A program made the position numbers and the translations under genes. A stretch of 48,409 nucleotides of DNA from CAZBME01 sp964645835 (lineage in GTDB: Bacteria; Desulfobacterota; Syntrophia; Syntrophales; UBA8958), in the NCBI GenBank assembly GCA_964645835.1, contig CAZYDG010000029.1, forward strand, positions 1-48,409, given 5' to 3'. How positions within the stretch are numbered: the stretch's first letter is position 1; the number at the start of each line of letters is the position of its first letter. The notes beneath the pieces were generated by a model that searched no databases, had not been told where the DNA came from, and was given only the letters and a program-made list of their open reading frames with translations. This document shows, piece after piece, positions 37,301 through 44,329 of this stretch.

Positions 37301-38083
37301 CGAACGTTTGGTAAAATCATCGTAAAGCCCCTTCACCTTCAATGACGCAGTTATTTCGTCCAGGGCCGACCCGCCGGCCAGGGTAAAGCTGACTTGGATG
37401 CCCGCGGAATCACGGCCCCTGACCTCCAGACGATCCAGTGCGTTGAGGATGAAGTTCAGGGAATTGTAATGGCGGAAGGCGGCGTCGGTGAAGTCCGGGA
37501 GCGGCATATCGCCCGCCAGGGCGCTAATTTTGCCCATGTTCTTAAGGACGTCTTTTTCCAGCCCCCAGATGATGTCCTTCATAAGGGTCATGCGGCTGTT
37601 GATGATCTCCGCATCTGCAGTGGAAAAGGCAGCGGCGTTGTCCTCATAGCATTGTTCTTCTGACGAGAAAAATTGTTTCAGCTCGTCAAGAAAATTTTGT
37701 AGGAAGCGGGCCTTATCCGGCTGACACAGAACCTGGCGGCATGCCTCGTTTCCCTTGAGGTCGTGGAGGGCCTGGTTCATTTCCGTCAGGCACTGGGAGC
37801 CGTCCAGGAAGGATGAAACGGGCATGGCCCCCGATAGGATGGTCAGTAGATCATTTCGGCGGATAGTCTCAAAACATCGCTGCAGGACCTCGTCGGGTGA
37901 GGCGCCGTCGGGGTTCTTTTTCCCCTTGATCGTGAGGATGCCTGACAAGCCGCAGCAGAAAGTTGCCCGGTACAATGGGAAGAAGATGATGGCCCGAGGG
38001 GAGACCTGCCCGGGAGGGCATCCGATGTAAATTCTCCATGAGGTTAAATAATTCAGCAGTTTCCTTATAAAAGTCATCGCCAT
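34352..38083 (-). CDS. Giant GlmS-like sugar isomerase with split glutaminase domain
   Basis: Encodes 1,243 residues, twice a normal GlmS (about 610). The class II glutaminase pieces are present but far apart: CGLSGIL at 44-50, then a helical insert of about 165 residues, LEVRGRDSAGI at 219-229, HTRWASVG at 331-338, NGDIDNY and TTDTKI. SIS domains follow (IGHGTAAVAG, ITQSGTTTDTNRA, SVASTKAFYSQ). A roughly 270-residue C-terminal extension with a GAF-like look closes the protein (VLAITKMQTAIGAITGYTLYD). Expected chemistry: glucosamine-6-phosphate from fructose-6-phosphate and glutamine. The nucleophile cysteine is internal (residue 44), so a propeptide must be removed or the start is misread; no ATG lies directly before it. 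It follows the beta-helix gene by 20 bp. Confidence 0.8.
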   Translation of the reverse strand: MAMTFIRKLLNYLTSWRIYIGCPPGQVSPRAIIFFPLYRATFCCGLSGILTIKGKKNPDGASPDEVLQRCFETIRRNDLLTILSGAMPVSSFLDGSQCLTEMNQALHDLKGNEACRQVLCQPDKARFLQNFLDELKQFFSSEEQCYEDNAAAFSTADAEIINSRMTLMKDIIWGLEKDVLKNMGKISALAGDMPLPDFTDAAFRHYNSLNFILNALDRLEVRGRDSAGIQVSFTLAGGSALDEITASLKVKGLYDDFTKRSTLGDLSNGTITVSMGDGEKSPVTVAFTYKTFSIIGELGKNIAALRKDVGRDAILHEFAGRDMLFDTALAHTRWASVGSITEENCHPINNFSLTATDGHKDYPHYGPGTWGINVVLNGDIDNYQELRKSLEGDRDLIASAITTDTKIIPLVIEKYLNLGNDLAESFRLAVGDFEGSHAIAMASDTEPGKVYLALKGSGQAVYVGLSGDAYLFSSELYGLIERTSFFVKMDGEKPSRPDAPEQNGQIFILDQAASGDVSEINALFYDGTPISLTRNDLQKAEMTTRDIDRRAYPHFFLKEISESPRSVRKTLQGKYRFTENGRTVFNFGDDILPPRIREAILSGGIRHIVIIGHGTAAVAGAAIADGWKRYLKETTISVEAKIASELSGFSLQEDLSDTLVIPITQSGTTTDTNRAVTMARERGAFVIAIVNRRQSDITAKSHGVFYTSDGRDIEMSVASTKAFYSQIVAGHLLGLCFAQLLRSLPDHTIVDELRNLEDAPSAMERVMGHKETIRQSVDLLARGKKYWAIVGSGPNKAAADEIRIKLSELCYKTISSDVVENKKHIDLSAEPLIIVCAAGNPETVVGDIVKDVAIFRAHKAGIVVFADEGEDRFNGIADSVIAIPNAPQPLSVILNTVAGHLWGYYAAQSIDNDSRFFREFRSRLNLTLSDQGKRSVSFYERIADRQFRHMVQDFTASLNERRRADGFAGATANTISDMVLLLKYAVGKIPMEDFWQDFPDEEGLFTPLDRLDICLGQVIDELSRPIDAIRHQAKTVTVGTSRKERLLTGIIFDLIEEMRFSPKHLTSKNVLAITKMQTAIGAITGYTLYDVNNLDADGNPTDDSTIAIAKRSGISMSMTSRTEQSRTLMGTKRTLVSMGHVYVGLGKLDGAPIVIIPILGEHQHVRSLLLIHVHFNEALSVREKIDVLGYKFNDIRNIINEYNLPWDDRYIEALSVGKLMSETAEVIAGQIRQSLQKTEGPEE

Positions 38084-38103
38084 GGCGTTTCTCGTTTCGT
38101 CCG

Positions 38104-39363
38104 TCAGGATCTGCAGGAAGGCAAATGATGCAAAACCCGATAGGTTATGTCGTCCACGATATTTTGAAGCCAGGTCGTGCCGGTAATGGCCGTATCGTGA
38201 TCCAGACCGCGAATGGTCTGGATGTAATATTCTTCCCTGTCGATGTGAAGCTGGAGAAGATTCAAGAATTGATCCCGCCTTTTCGTGTCGACTTCTTGTT
38301 CAAAACCGCCGGTGAGACAGCCTATAATAGCCGGCCAGTTTTCCTGAAATTCACGGGATTGACGGATCAGACCCTCCCTCTGTGGACTGCTGGTGATCTT
38401 TTCGGCAATGCGGATGGAAAGATCCATCTTTTCGGCCAGACTTTGCAGGCGGTTGCACCGTTCTTCCATGATCATGTCGAGATTATCCAGGGCGCCCGCA
38501 TACAAAGCCCGCCCGTTATCGCTCTTTTCCATGAAAAGCCTTCTGACTTGGATGTACCATTGTCTGAGGGCGAGGATGTTTGCAATATAAATGATATTGT
38601 TTAAAACCCGGCGTTTGACGTCGGCATAGAAACCCTGGTAAAAGCTCATTTCGTAGGCGGAGGACCGGCTTTGGCCGATGAGTTTTCCTCCTTCGGGGTA
38701 GTCTCCCCGGAGAATGGTACCGGCCAGGATGACCGTTCCGTACCCCAATCGGATAGGGCCGATCAGACCGCCCTGCCCGCCGAGAAAGATCGGTTGCTGA
38801 TTGAGCATGACGCCACGCGGGACGTCTCCGATCAGGGAAGCTGTTGCCTTGTCCTGGTTGGGCGTATAATTGAAGTGGATGAAAGAACTGCCGACTTCGC
38901 TGTGGTTTTTCCGGCTGTTGCCGCCCGACATGAGGCAGTCGCACAGATTGATCAGGCTGCCCAGGGTGACGAAGGGAAAGAGGATCGTTTGCTTCAAGCC
39001 GACGGTGTGAGCTCCACTACTTTCTTCTTCGAGGATGCACCCTTTGCGGACATGGGCCCCGGCTGATATGTTTGCCTTGTCGAGAAATACAGAGGAATTA
39101 AAGAATCCTCCTTTGAGCTCCACTTGAGAACCCAACTGACAATCCACCAGGGTAACGGGCCCTTCGCAGCCTAATGCGACATGATCGGCGATATAGGTCT
39201 TGTGACCGGAAATCCTCGTCCCGCTGTAGAAAACGACTCCTTGCCCCGATATTCTATGGGGATTGACTTCATCTCCGACATCGACTGTGGATGGATGGGG
39301 CATCTTAACGCCCTTTTCGAGAAGCTTGACGATGATCGGCGGTAGAGACCCGTTGGTTTTCAT
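38104..39363 (-). CDS. Left-handed beta-helix protein, GlmU C-terminal-like
   Basis: A 419-residue protein whose first 240 residues are hexapeptide repeats (ISGHKTYIADHVALG, VELKGGFFNSSVFLDKANIS, GPIRLGYGTVILAGTILRGD) of the sugar-nucleotide acyltransferase or pyrophosphorylase C-terminal type. The nucleotidyltransferase half of true GlmU is absent. The insert SSFIHFNYTPNQDKATAS, followed by GDVPRG, is a distinctive loop. The last 170 residues are helical (RRLFMEKSDNGRALYAG). Proteins of this form are usually named UDP-GlcNAc pyrophosphorylase-related. The start overlaps the Fis-type gene's stop as ATGA. It is followed after 20 bp by the GlmS-like gene, so all three are one operon. Confidence 0.75.
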   Translation of the reverse strand: MKTNGSLPPIIVKLLEKGVKMPHPSTVDVGDEVNPHRISGQGVVFYSGTRISGHKTYIADHVALGCEGPVTLVDCQLGSQVELKGGFFNSSVFLDKANISAGAHVRKGCILEEESSGAHTVGLKQTILFPFVTLGSLINLCDCLMSGGNSRKNHSEVGSSFIHFNYTPNQDKATASLIGDVPRGVMLNQQPIFLGGQGGLIGPIRLGYGTVILAGTILRGDYPEGGKLIGQSRSSAYEMSFYQGFYADVKRRVLNNIIYIANILALRQWYIQVRRLFMEKSDNGRALYAGALDNLDMIMEERCNRLQSLAEKMDLSIRIAEKITSSPQREGLIRQSREFQENWPAIIGCLTGGFEQEVDTKRRDQFLNLLQLHIDREEYYIQTIRGLDHDTAITGTTWLQNIVDDITYRVLHHLPSCRS

Positions 39364-39665
39364 GGTTCAGAAGAATTCTCGATTCCTAATTTGACCATTT
39401 TGTTCTGGAAGGTATTGCGGTTAATGCCCAGATAATCAGCAGCCCGGCTCTTTATGTTGTTGCTGCGCTTGAGGGCAATACGGAAGAGGCTTCTTTCAAC
39501 AATGGTCACAACATCTTCATAAAGCTGGCTTTTCTTGCCGTGGCCCTGACACAGAACGGTTGTGATGTGCTCAAGTTTTTCGGCAATGATTTCCTCGACA
39601 ATGCAATGAGGTGAGGAGCCAGCGGCCTCTTTAATGGGGCCAGCCTTCTGATTTTTTTCCTTCAT
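39360..39665 (-). CDS. Fis-type helix-turn-helix regulator
   Basis: A 101-residue protein with a C-terminal Fis/NtrC-type DNA-binding domain: ALKRSNNIKSRAADYLGINR, then NTFQNKMVKLGI, contains the two helices of the motif. The N-terminal 50 residues are helical and charged without an AAA+ or receiver domain. The frame opens six bases earlier at TTG, but AAGGA lies 8 bp before ATG 39665. Its stop overlaps the beta-helix gene start by 4 bp (ATGA), so it is translated with it. It probably regulates the amino-sugar operon that it heads (inference), or bends DNA more generally like Fis. Confidence 0.82.
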   Translation of the reverse strand: MKEKNQKAGPIKEAAGSSPHCIVEEIIAEKLEHITTVLCQGHGKKSQLYEDVVTIVERSLFRIALKRSNNIKSRAADYLGINRNTFQNKMVKLGIENSSEP

Positions 39666-39677
39666 GAACAAGATCCT

Positions 39678-40199
39678 TTAGGAGAAAAGTTTTAAATAAA
39701 TAATGCCCGTCAGAACGGTTGCGGCAATCCATGCGGCAACGATATTGGATAGCTGACCGCCTGATTGATTGATTTGGACTCTTACCTCATCTTCGATTTC
39801 GACGGCTTCTGAAGGAATAGCGTCGATGACATTTCGGACAAGCTGAGGAAAACGGTCATAAGCGTTGGAGACAATATAAAACCCCTTCGTCGTGGTCAGG
39901 AGGATGTAAATTTTGGCGCGTATCCTCAGATACCCAATGTGGGTAATGTCTTGCCAGGCGAGGGCCTTCGTTCTAAAAAATTTTCTTATCTCAAGCCCCG
40001 TATCGCTGACGGTAATGGTTCTCTTCACTGCTTCGGCGAGAACGAAAAATGCCGGTAAGAGAATCAGGGCGAGTACAGCTCTTTCAACGCCGGTCCCTTT
40101 GAAGACGAGGGACAGGATGAACAGGGCAACCAGGAGCACAACGTCTATTGCCAAAGGGATGACAAAGGATGAACTTATCCGATAAGTGTTTTGAGGCAT
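39678..40199 (-). CDS. PH-like membrane protein
   Basis: A 173-residue protein with two N-terminal membrane helices (FVIPLAIDVVLLVALFILSL and AVLALILLPAFFVLAEAV). Next comes a bacterial PH-like strand set (TITVSDTGLEIRKFFRTKALAWQDITHI, with YILLTTTKGFYIVSNA), and last a C-terminal helix (IVAAWIAATVLTGIIYLKLF). The architecture matches the YdbS/bPH family whose role is unclear. ATG 40199 has AGGA 4-5 bp upstream. The open frame before it runs into the repeat element at 40232 and is not coding. It lies 12 bp ahead of the Fis-type gene, so it may be the operon's first gene. Confidence 0.72.
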   Translation of the reverse strand: MPQNTYRISSSFVIPLAIDVVLLVALFILSLVFKGTGVERAVLALILLPAFFVLAEAVKRTITVSDTGLEIRKFFRTKALAWQDITHIGYLRIRAKIYILLTTTKGFYIVSNAYDRFPQLVRNVIDAIPSEAVEIEDEVRVQINQSGGQLSNIVAAWIAATVLTGIIYLKLFS

Positions 40200-40231
40200 A
40201 TAATCCTGACGTCTGTCGTTTGCTTTCTGCG

Positions 40232-40337
40232 AGCAGGCTATTGAAAAACGTCCATCTGCTGCGTTGGGCTGCAAGCCTTGCATCTAGACATTTTTGAACA
40301 GCCTGCCCAAAATCGAGTTGTTTTTCAGCAACCTGCT
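40232..40337. mobile_element. Inverted-repeat element (MITE-like), copy B
   Basis: A 106 bp element with ends AGCAGGCTATTGAAAAAC and GTTTTTCAGCAACCTGCT, near-perfect complements. The inner core CTGCTGCGTTGGGCTGCAAG and TTGCATCTAGAC matches copies A and C; the palindrome CCCGTATC..GTACGGG is missing, so this is a shorter variant. A second end-like TTTTTGAACAGCCTGC lies at 40290-40305. It touches the moaC stop codon. Confidence 0.8.
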
Positions 40338-40821
40338 ATGTTTCCCTTACAAAATCGCCGCTTTTACCGCCGTGTTTGGCCATGAGTCTGATATCAGTCA
40401 GGGTGATGGTCCGGTCTACGGCTTTACACATATCGTATATCGTCAAGGCGGCAACGCTAACGGCCGTCATGGCTTCCATCTCCACACCCGTTCGCCCCCA
40501 GGTTCTGACGCGGACATCGATATCTACATCGCCCTTTGTTACGTTGGGATAAAAGGATACATCAACGCCTGTAATTTCCAACGGATGGCACATAGGAATG
40601 ATATCACTCGTTTTTTTCGCGGCCATGATGGCGGCCACACGGGCGACGCTGTATACGTCCCCTTTAGGAATTTTACGATCCTCAATAAGGGCCAGGGTCT
40701 GCGGTTGCATCCGAACCGATCCCATTGCCCGTGCTTCTCTCGCAGTGGGGGATTTAGCAGTAACATCCACCATGCGGGCATTGCCCTTTTCGTCTACATG
40801 GGTTAATCCGTCTTCCGCCAT
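40336..40821 (-). CDS. moaC: Cyclic pyranopterin monophosphate synthase
   Basis: A 161-residue MoaC, the usual length. With MoaA it turns GTP into cyclic pyranopterin monophosphate, the first step of molybdopterin synthesis. Seen: LTHVDEKGNARMVDVTAK at the start, IPMCHPLEI and EMEAMTAVSVAALTIYDMCKA in the core, and the catalytic GGKSG near the end. The stop TAG shares two bases with the end of the repeat element at 40232-40337; the C-terminus nevertheless looks normal. It supports the pterin enzymes in this window. The gene is divergent from comM. Confidence 0.95.
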   Translation of the reverse strand: MAEDGLTHVDEKGNARMVDVTAKSPTAREARAMGSVRMQPQTLALIEDRKIPKGDVYSVARVAAIMAAKKTSDIIPMCHPLEITGVDVSFYPNVTKGDVDIDVRVRTWGRTGVEMEAMTAVSVAALTIYDMCKAVDRTITLTDIRLMAKHGGKSGDFVRET

Positions 40822-41038
40822 GGGCCCTTATGTCAATGCAAGATTGATGGAACGTGAAAAAGCTTTATGGACCTTAGCACAGGCTTCGGAGCCCGTCAAG
40901 AAGGTAAAGAAAATGCATCCGTTTGATGATTCCGGGGTGTTATGCATGAAATGATAAGGGAATAGTAATAATAAAGCAGCCACTATTTTTTTTAATAGTA
41001 ATAATTTACATAATTGGTATGCACTATTTAAAAACTCC

Positions 41039-41065
41039 TTGCCGAATAATCTGTTTTCTTATAAT
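41039..41065 (+). promoter_or_regulatory. comM: Possible promoter of comM
   Basis: In an AT-rich stretch (40955-41100) between moaC and comM, TATAAT at 41060-41065 has a TTGCCG at 41039-41044. The spacer is only 15 bp, shorter than ideal, so this is tentative. The -10 box is a perfect match. Confidence 0.35.
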
Positions 41066-41109
41066 GGTTTAAACAAATTTATCTATAAAATTTTAAGGAG
41101 TGTCCGTCA

Positions 41110-42639
41110 TTGATCATCAAAGCTATCAGTTGCACCGTCATCGGCATTGAATCATACCGGGTCGATGTGGAAGTCGATACATCGCCCGGTCTGCCCCAGT
41201 TTTCCACTGTCGGTCTTCCCGATGTCGCCGTCCGGGAAAGTAAAGATCGCATCAGGGCGGCAATCAAGAATTCCGGCTACCCCTTTCCCCGACAACACGT
41301 GACCGTCAATCTGGCACCGGCTGATATCCGTAAGGAAGGAACAGGGTTTGATCTGCCCATCGCGGCGGCTATCCTGGCAACAGAAGGCCTGATTAACGGG
41401 CAGCATCTGACACAATACGCTCTCATGGGAGAGCTGTCTCTCGACGGCGGGGTGAAAGGCGTTCAAGGGGCCATTTCAGCGGCCTTCCAGGCAAAAACCA
41501 TGGGGCTTACGGGAATTATCATGGCTGCCGGCAATGCGCCGGAGGCGGCTATCGTGGAGGGGATCGACGTAATTCCCGTCGAGACCCTGGCGGAGGTCGT
41601 CGAGTTTCTGTCGAGAAGGCAGACAATCGTGCCCCTCCGAATGGATATTTCGACCGTGTTGGAACGTGAGCAATCAATCGCCCTCGATTTCGCCGAGATT
41701 CAGGGACAGGATCAAGCCAAGCGAGCCCTGGAGGTCGCTGCCGCCGGGGGGCATAATTTATTGATGATAGGTCCTCCTGGAAGCGGGAAAACCATGCTGG
41801 CCCAGCGAATCTCCTCCATCCTTCCCGATTTGTGTTTTGAAGAGGCCGTGGAAACAATGAAAATTTATTCCGTCGTGGGTCTTCAGGACCGCAATGAGGG
41901 GCTCTTGGGTAGGCGACCGTTCCGGTCGCCACACCATACCATATCAGACGCCGGGCTCATCGGCGGGGGCCAGTCGCCCCGGCCGGGCGAGATCAGCCTG
42001 GCCCACCACGGCGTTCTTTTTCTCGACGAATTTCCTGAGTTCCGGACCAATGTCCTGGAGGCATTGCGACAACCAGTGGAAGACGGTCAGGTGACCATTA
42101 CCCGGTCTGCCATGACCGTAACTTATCCCTCCCGTTTTATGCTCGTTGCCGCCATGAATCCCTGCCCGTGTGGATATTACGGTGATCCGCGTCGGACGTG
42201 CCGGTGCAGCCCCCAGCAGATCCGCCAGTATCAGGGCCGACTATCGGGGCCTCTTTTGGACCGCATCGATATACATATTGAAGTCCCTGCTGTGACTTAT
42301 CGGGAATTGACAGGGCGTTACGCCGGTGAATCGTCGGGACGGATCAAGGAACGAATCGACCGGGCTCGGAAGCTTCAGAAAGACAGGTTTTCCGATGGGA
42401 CCATGCCCTTGAACGCTCGCATGTCCGACCGGGACGTGAAACGTCTATGCCGTGTCGATGATGCATCGGGCCGGTTGATCGAGATGGCCATGGAGAAGCT
42501 TGGCCTCAGCGCCCGTGCTTATACCCGCATCCTGAAGGTGGCCCGGACCATCGCCGATCTCGACGGCCAGCCGGAGATCACCGCTTCCCATGTCGCCGAG
42601 GCTATCCAGTACAGGAGTCTGGACCGGCGGGTCATTTAA
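41110..42639 (+). CDS. comM: ComM/YifB-family Mg-chelatase-like AAA+ protein
   Basis: A 509-residue protein with a LonC-like N-terminal domain (VDTSPGLPQFSTVGLPD), an AAA+ module with Walker A GPPGSGKTMLAQR and Walker B GVLFLDEFPEF, and a cysteine set CPCGYYGDPRRTCRC typical of the family. The C-terminal end has SARAYTRILKVARTIADL. ComM is a hexameric helicase that drives branch migration during natural transformation. The gene starts at TTG 41110 with AGGAG at 41096-41100, 9 bp upstream. It stands alone. Confidence 0.95.
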   Translation: MIIKAISCTVIGIESYRVDVEVDTSPGLPQFSTVGLPDVAVRESKDRIRAAIKNSGYPFPRQHVTVNLAPADIRKEGTGFDLPIAAAILATEGLINGQHLTQYALMGELSLDGGVKGVQGAISAAFQAKTMGLTGIIMAAGNAPEAAIVEGIDVIPVETLAEVVEFLSRRQTIVPLRMDISTVLEREQSIALDFAEIQGQDQAKRALEVAAAGGHNLLMIGPPGSGKTMLAQRISSILPDLCFEEAVETMKIYSVVGLQDRNEGLLGRRPFRSPHHTISDAGLIGGGQSPRPGEISLAHHGVLFLDEFPEFRTNVLEALRQPVEDGQVTITRSAMTVTYPSRFMLVAAMNPCPCGYYGDPRRTCRCSPQQIRQYQGRLSGPLLDRIDIHIEVPAVTYRELTGRYAGESSGRIKERIDRARKLQKDRFSDGTMPLNARMSDRDVKRLCRVDDASGRLIEMAMEKLGLSARAYTRILKVARTIADLDGQPEITASHVAEAIQYRSLDRRVI

Positions 42640-42720
42640 TCTATTTTCACATTCTCGGCGCTTTTAGCAGATTTTTGACATACTCGAACTTGAAAAGTCT
42701 GCTCAAAAATGTAAAATCTT

Positions 42721-42795
42721 CCCAACCCACCTTTACTTAAAGGAGGGATTCGTTCAGTACCCCTTTCGAAGGGGAATGTAAGGGGATTTGCATAT
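42721..42795. repeat. Intergenic repeat with G/C-run palindrome
   Basis: Contains CCCCTTTCGAAGGGG (42760-42774) and the string AAGGAGGGATTCG, which recurs at 47163-47175. Such strings resemble dispersed CCCCTTT..AAAGGGG repeats seen in many deltaproteobacteria (established pattern, identity inferred). It sits ahead of the membrane AOR operon and could hold its promoter or leader. Confidence 0.4.
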
Positions 42796-42803
42796 AGAGT
42801 GGC

Positions 42804-43673
42804 ATGAAAAATCATGTTGATGAAAAGGAATATTATGAATCGAATGTGGGATTGCCGCATCTGAATCCTTTGTGCACGCGCCGCCAGACCTTGAAATGGG
42901 GCGGCATTTCGGTTATCGGGATTTCGGCGATGGGGCCGCTTCTGGCCCATGGGGCAAGCAAGCCCTTGATCATCATGGAACAGGCACAGGGTATCGTCGT
43001 TGCAGACCCTCTCAGGTGTATCGGGTGCGGGCGTTGTGAGTTGGCCTGCACGGAATTCAACGATGGCAAAGCGGCTCCATCCCTGTCGCGGATTAAGGTG
43101 AACCGCAATATGGACTTCGGCGCCGCGGGGATAGGTGACTGGCGTACGGGGCATGGGAACTGGGGTGACGGACTTATTGTCCAGGACCTATGCATGCAAT
43201 GCCCACACCCCGTGCCCTGCGCTAACATCTGCCCGGAAAACGCCATTTTAGTGGACCCGAAGACCGGCGCGCGCCTGGTTGATTTGGAGAAGTGCACGGG
43301 CTGCCGGGCCTGTCTGCAAGCATGTCCGTGGGAGATGATTTCCTATGATCCCGATTCCCGCAAGGCGACCAAGTGCCACCTCTGTCAGGGAAAACCCAAA
43401 TGTGTGCAAGCCTGTCCGGCAGGATCGCTGAACTATGTCTCGTGGCGCGATCTAACAGGCGACGTGCCGGTGCGAAATCGTCTGACGGCCATGCTTCCCC
43501 CGGATCGTTCCCGAAGCTGCGGCGAATGTCATCTGCCTGGCTACGGGCAAAATATCCGGCAGAGAAAGACTGGCTTCGGTTGGATCGTTGACCTGGCCGG
43601 CACCATGCTCTTGCCTTTGGCGCTGGTTTCTGTCATGGGCCATGCCGTCCTGAGAAGGATTGGAAAACGATGA
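42804..43673 (+). CDS. Tat-exported ferredoxin-type subunit of membrane AOR complex
   Basis: A 289-residue four-cluster iron-sulfur protein of the HybA/FdnH/YdhY kind. A twin-arginine motif TRRQTLKWGG near residue 25 precedes a hydrophobic stretch, so it is a Tat substrate. Cluster motifs: CIGCGRCELAC, CMQCPHPVPCANICP, CTGCRACLQACP and CHLCQGKPKCVQACP, giving electrons a wire. One C-terminal helix (WIVDLAGTMLLPLALVSVMG) anchors it. It is followed by a b-type cytochrome (4 bp overlap) and AOR, the same layout as E. coli ydhY-V-U. It probably carries electrons between AOR and cytochrome b. Confidence 0.87.
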   Translation: MKNHVDEKEYYESNVGLPHLNPLCTRRQTLKWGGISVIGISAMGPLLAHGASKPLIIMEQAQGIVVADPLRCIGCGRCELACTEFNDGKAAPSLSRIKVNRNMDFGAAGIGDWRTGHGNWGDGLIVQDLCMQCPHPVPCANICPENAILVDPKTGARLVDLEKCTGCRACLQACPWEMISYDPDSRKATKCHLCQGKPKCVQACPAGSLNYVSWRDLTGDVPVRNRLTAMLPPDRSRSCGECHLPGYGQNIRQRKTGFGWIVDLAGTMLLPLALVSVMGHAVLRRIGKR

Positions 43674-44329
43674 AAGAAATTTATCTCCATCCGCTGCCGC
43701 TTAGGGTCTGGCACTGGGTCAACGCCTTGATGATCATGATCCTCATTGTTACGGGCATCAGGCTCCGCATTTCAGGGATAGCCGCCCTGCGGTCTCACGA
43801 TCCGTACCTTGTGCTCCATCTATACGCCGGCTGGGCAATGGCGGCATCGTCCCTGTTCTGGTTCACCTATGCTATCGCAAGCGGTCATCTTAGAAGGCAT
43901 TTCCTGATGAAGAATAATGACCTTGCAGGCATACTCCGGCAAGTGAGGTATTATGCGATATCTATTTTTAAAGGAGATAAAGATCCTTTCGCGCCTTCTG
44001 CCGAGCAAAAATACAACCCTCTGCAAAAGCTTGCCTACGGCTCTGTAATGCTAATCATTGTTCCTGTTCAGGTGATTACTGGACTATGCTTCAGCCATAT
44101 CGGCATCCTGCGGGGATTCATCCTTTATTGGAATATGGCGGGGCTTCTCGATGCCGTTCATGTTATCGTCGCTTACGTGTTTATTTTATATCTGATCGTT
44201 CATATCTATATGGCCACCCTGGGCCCGACGGCTTTTTCCCATATCCTGGCGATGATCACGGGCTTTGCAGAGACCGGGACCGATCCGGCTGGCGAGGGCG
44301 AGACATTGAACGGGAAGGTGACTTTGTGA
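43670..44329 (+). CDS. Cytochrome b561-like membrane subunit
   Basis: A 219-residue protein with about four membrane helices, of the FdnI/YdhU-like family: PLPLRVWHWVNALMIMILIV starts helix 1 with its heme histidine, then YLVLHLYAGWAMAASSLFW, and VHVIVAYVFILYLIVHIYMA with two more candidate heme histidines. It would pass electrons to or from the quinone pool. The ATG overlaps the previous gene's stop (4 bp) and its stop overlaps the AOR GTG start, so the three are translationally coupled. Confidence 0.88.
   Translation: MKEIYLHPLPLRVWHWVNALMIMILIVTGIRLRISGIAALRSHDPYLVLHLYAGWAMAASSLFWFTYAIASGHLRRHFLMKNNDLAGILRQVRYYAISIFKGDKDPFAPSAEQKYNPLQKLAYGSVMLIIVPVQVITGLCFSHIGILRGFILYWNMAGLLDAVHVIVAYVFILYLIVHIYMATLGPTAFSHILAMITGFAETGTDPAGEGETLNGKVTL

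Noticed and set aside
37983..38083. glmS ribozyme or riboswitch ahead of the GlmS-like gene
   Set aside because: The leader between the beta-helix gene and this gene is only 20 bp, too short for such an RNA.
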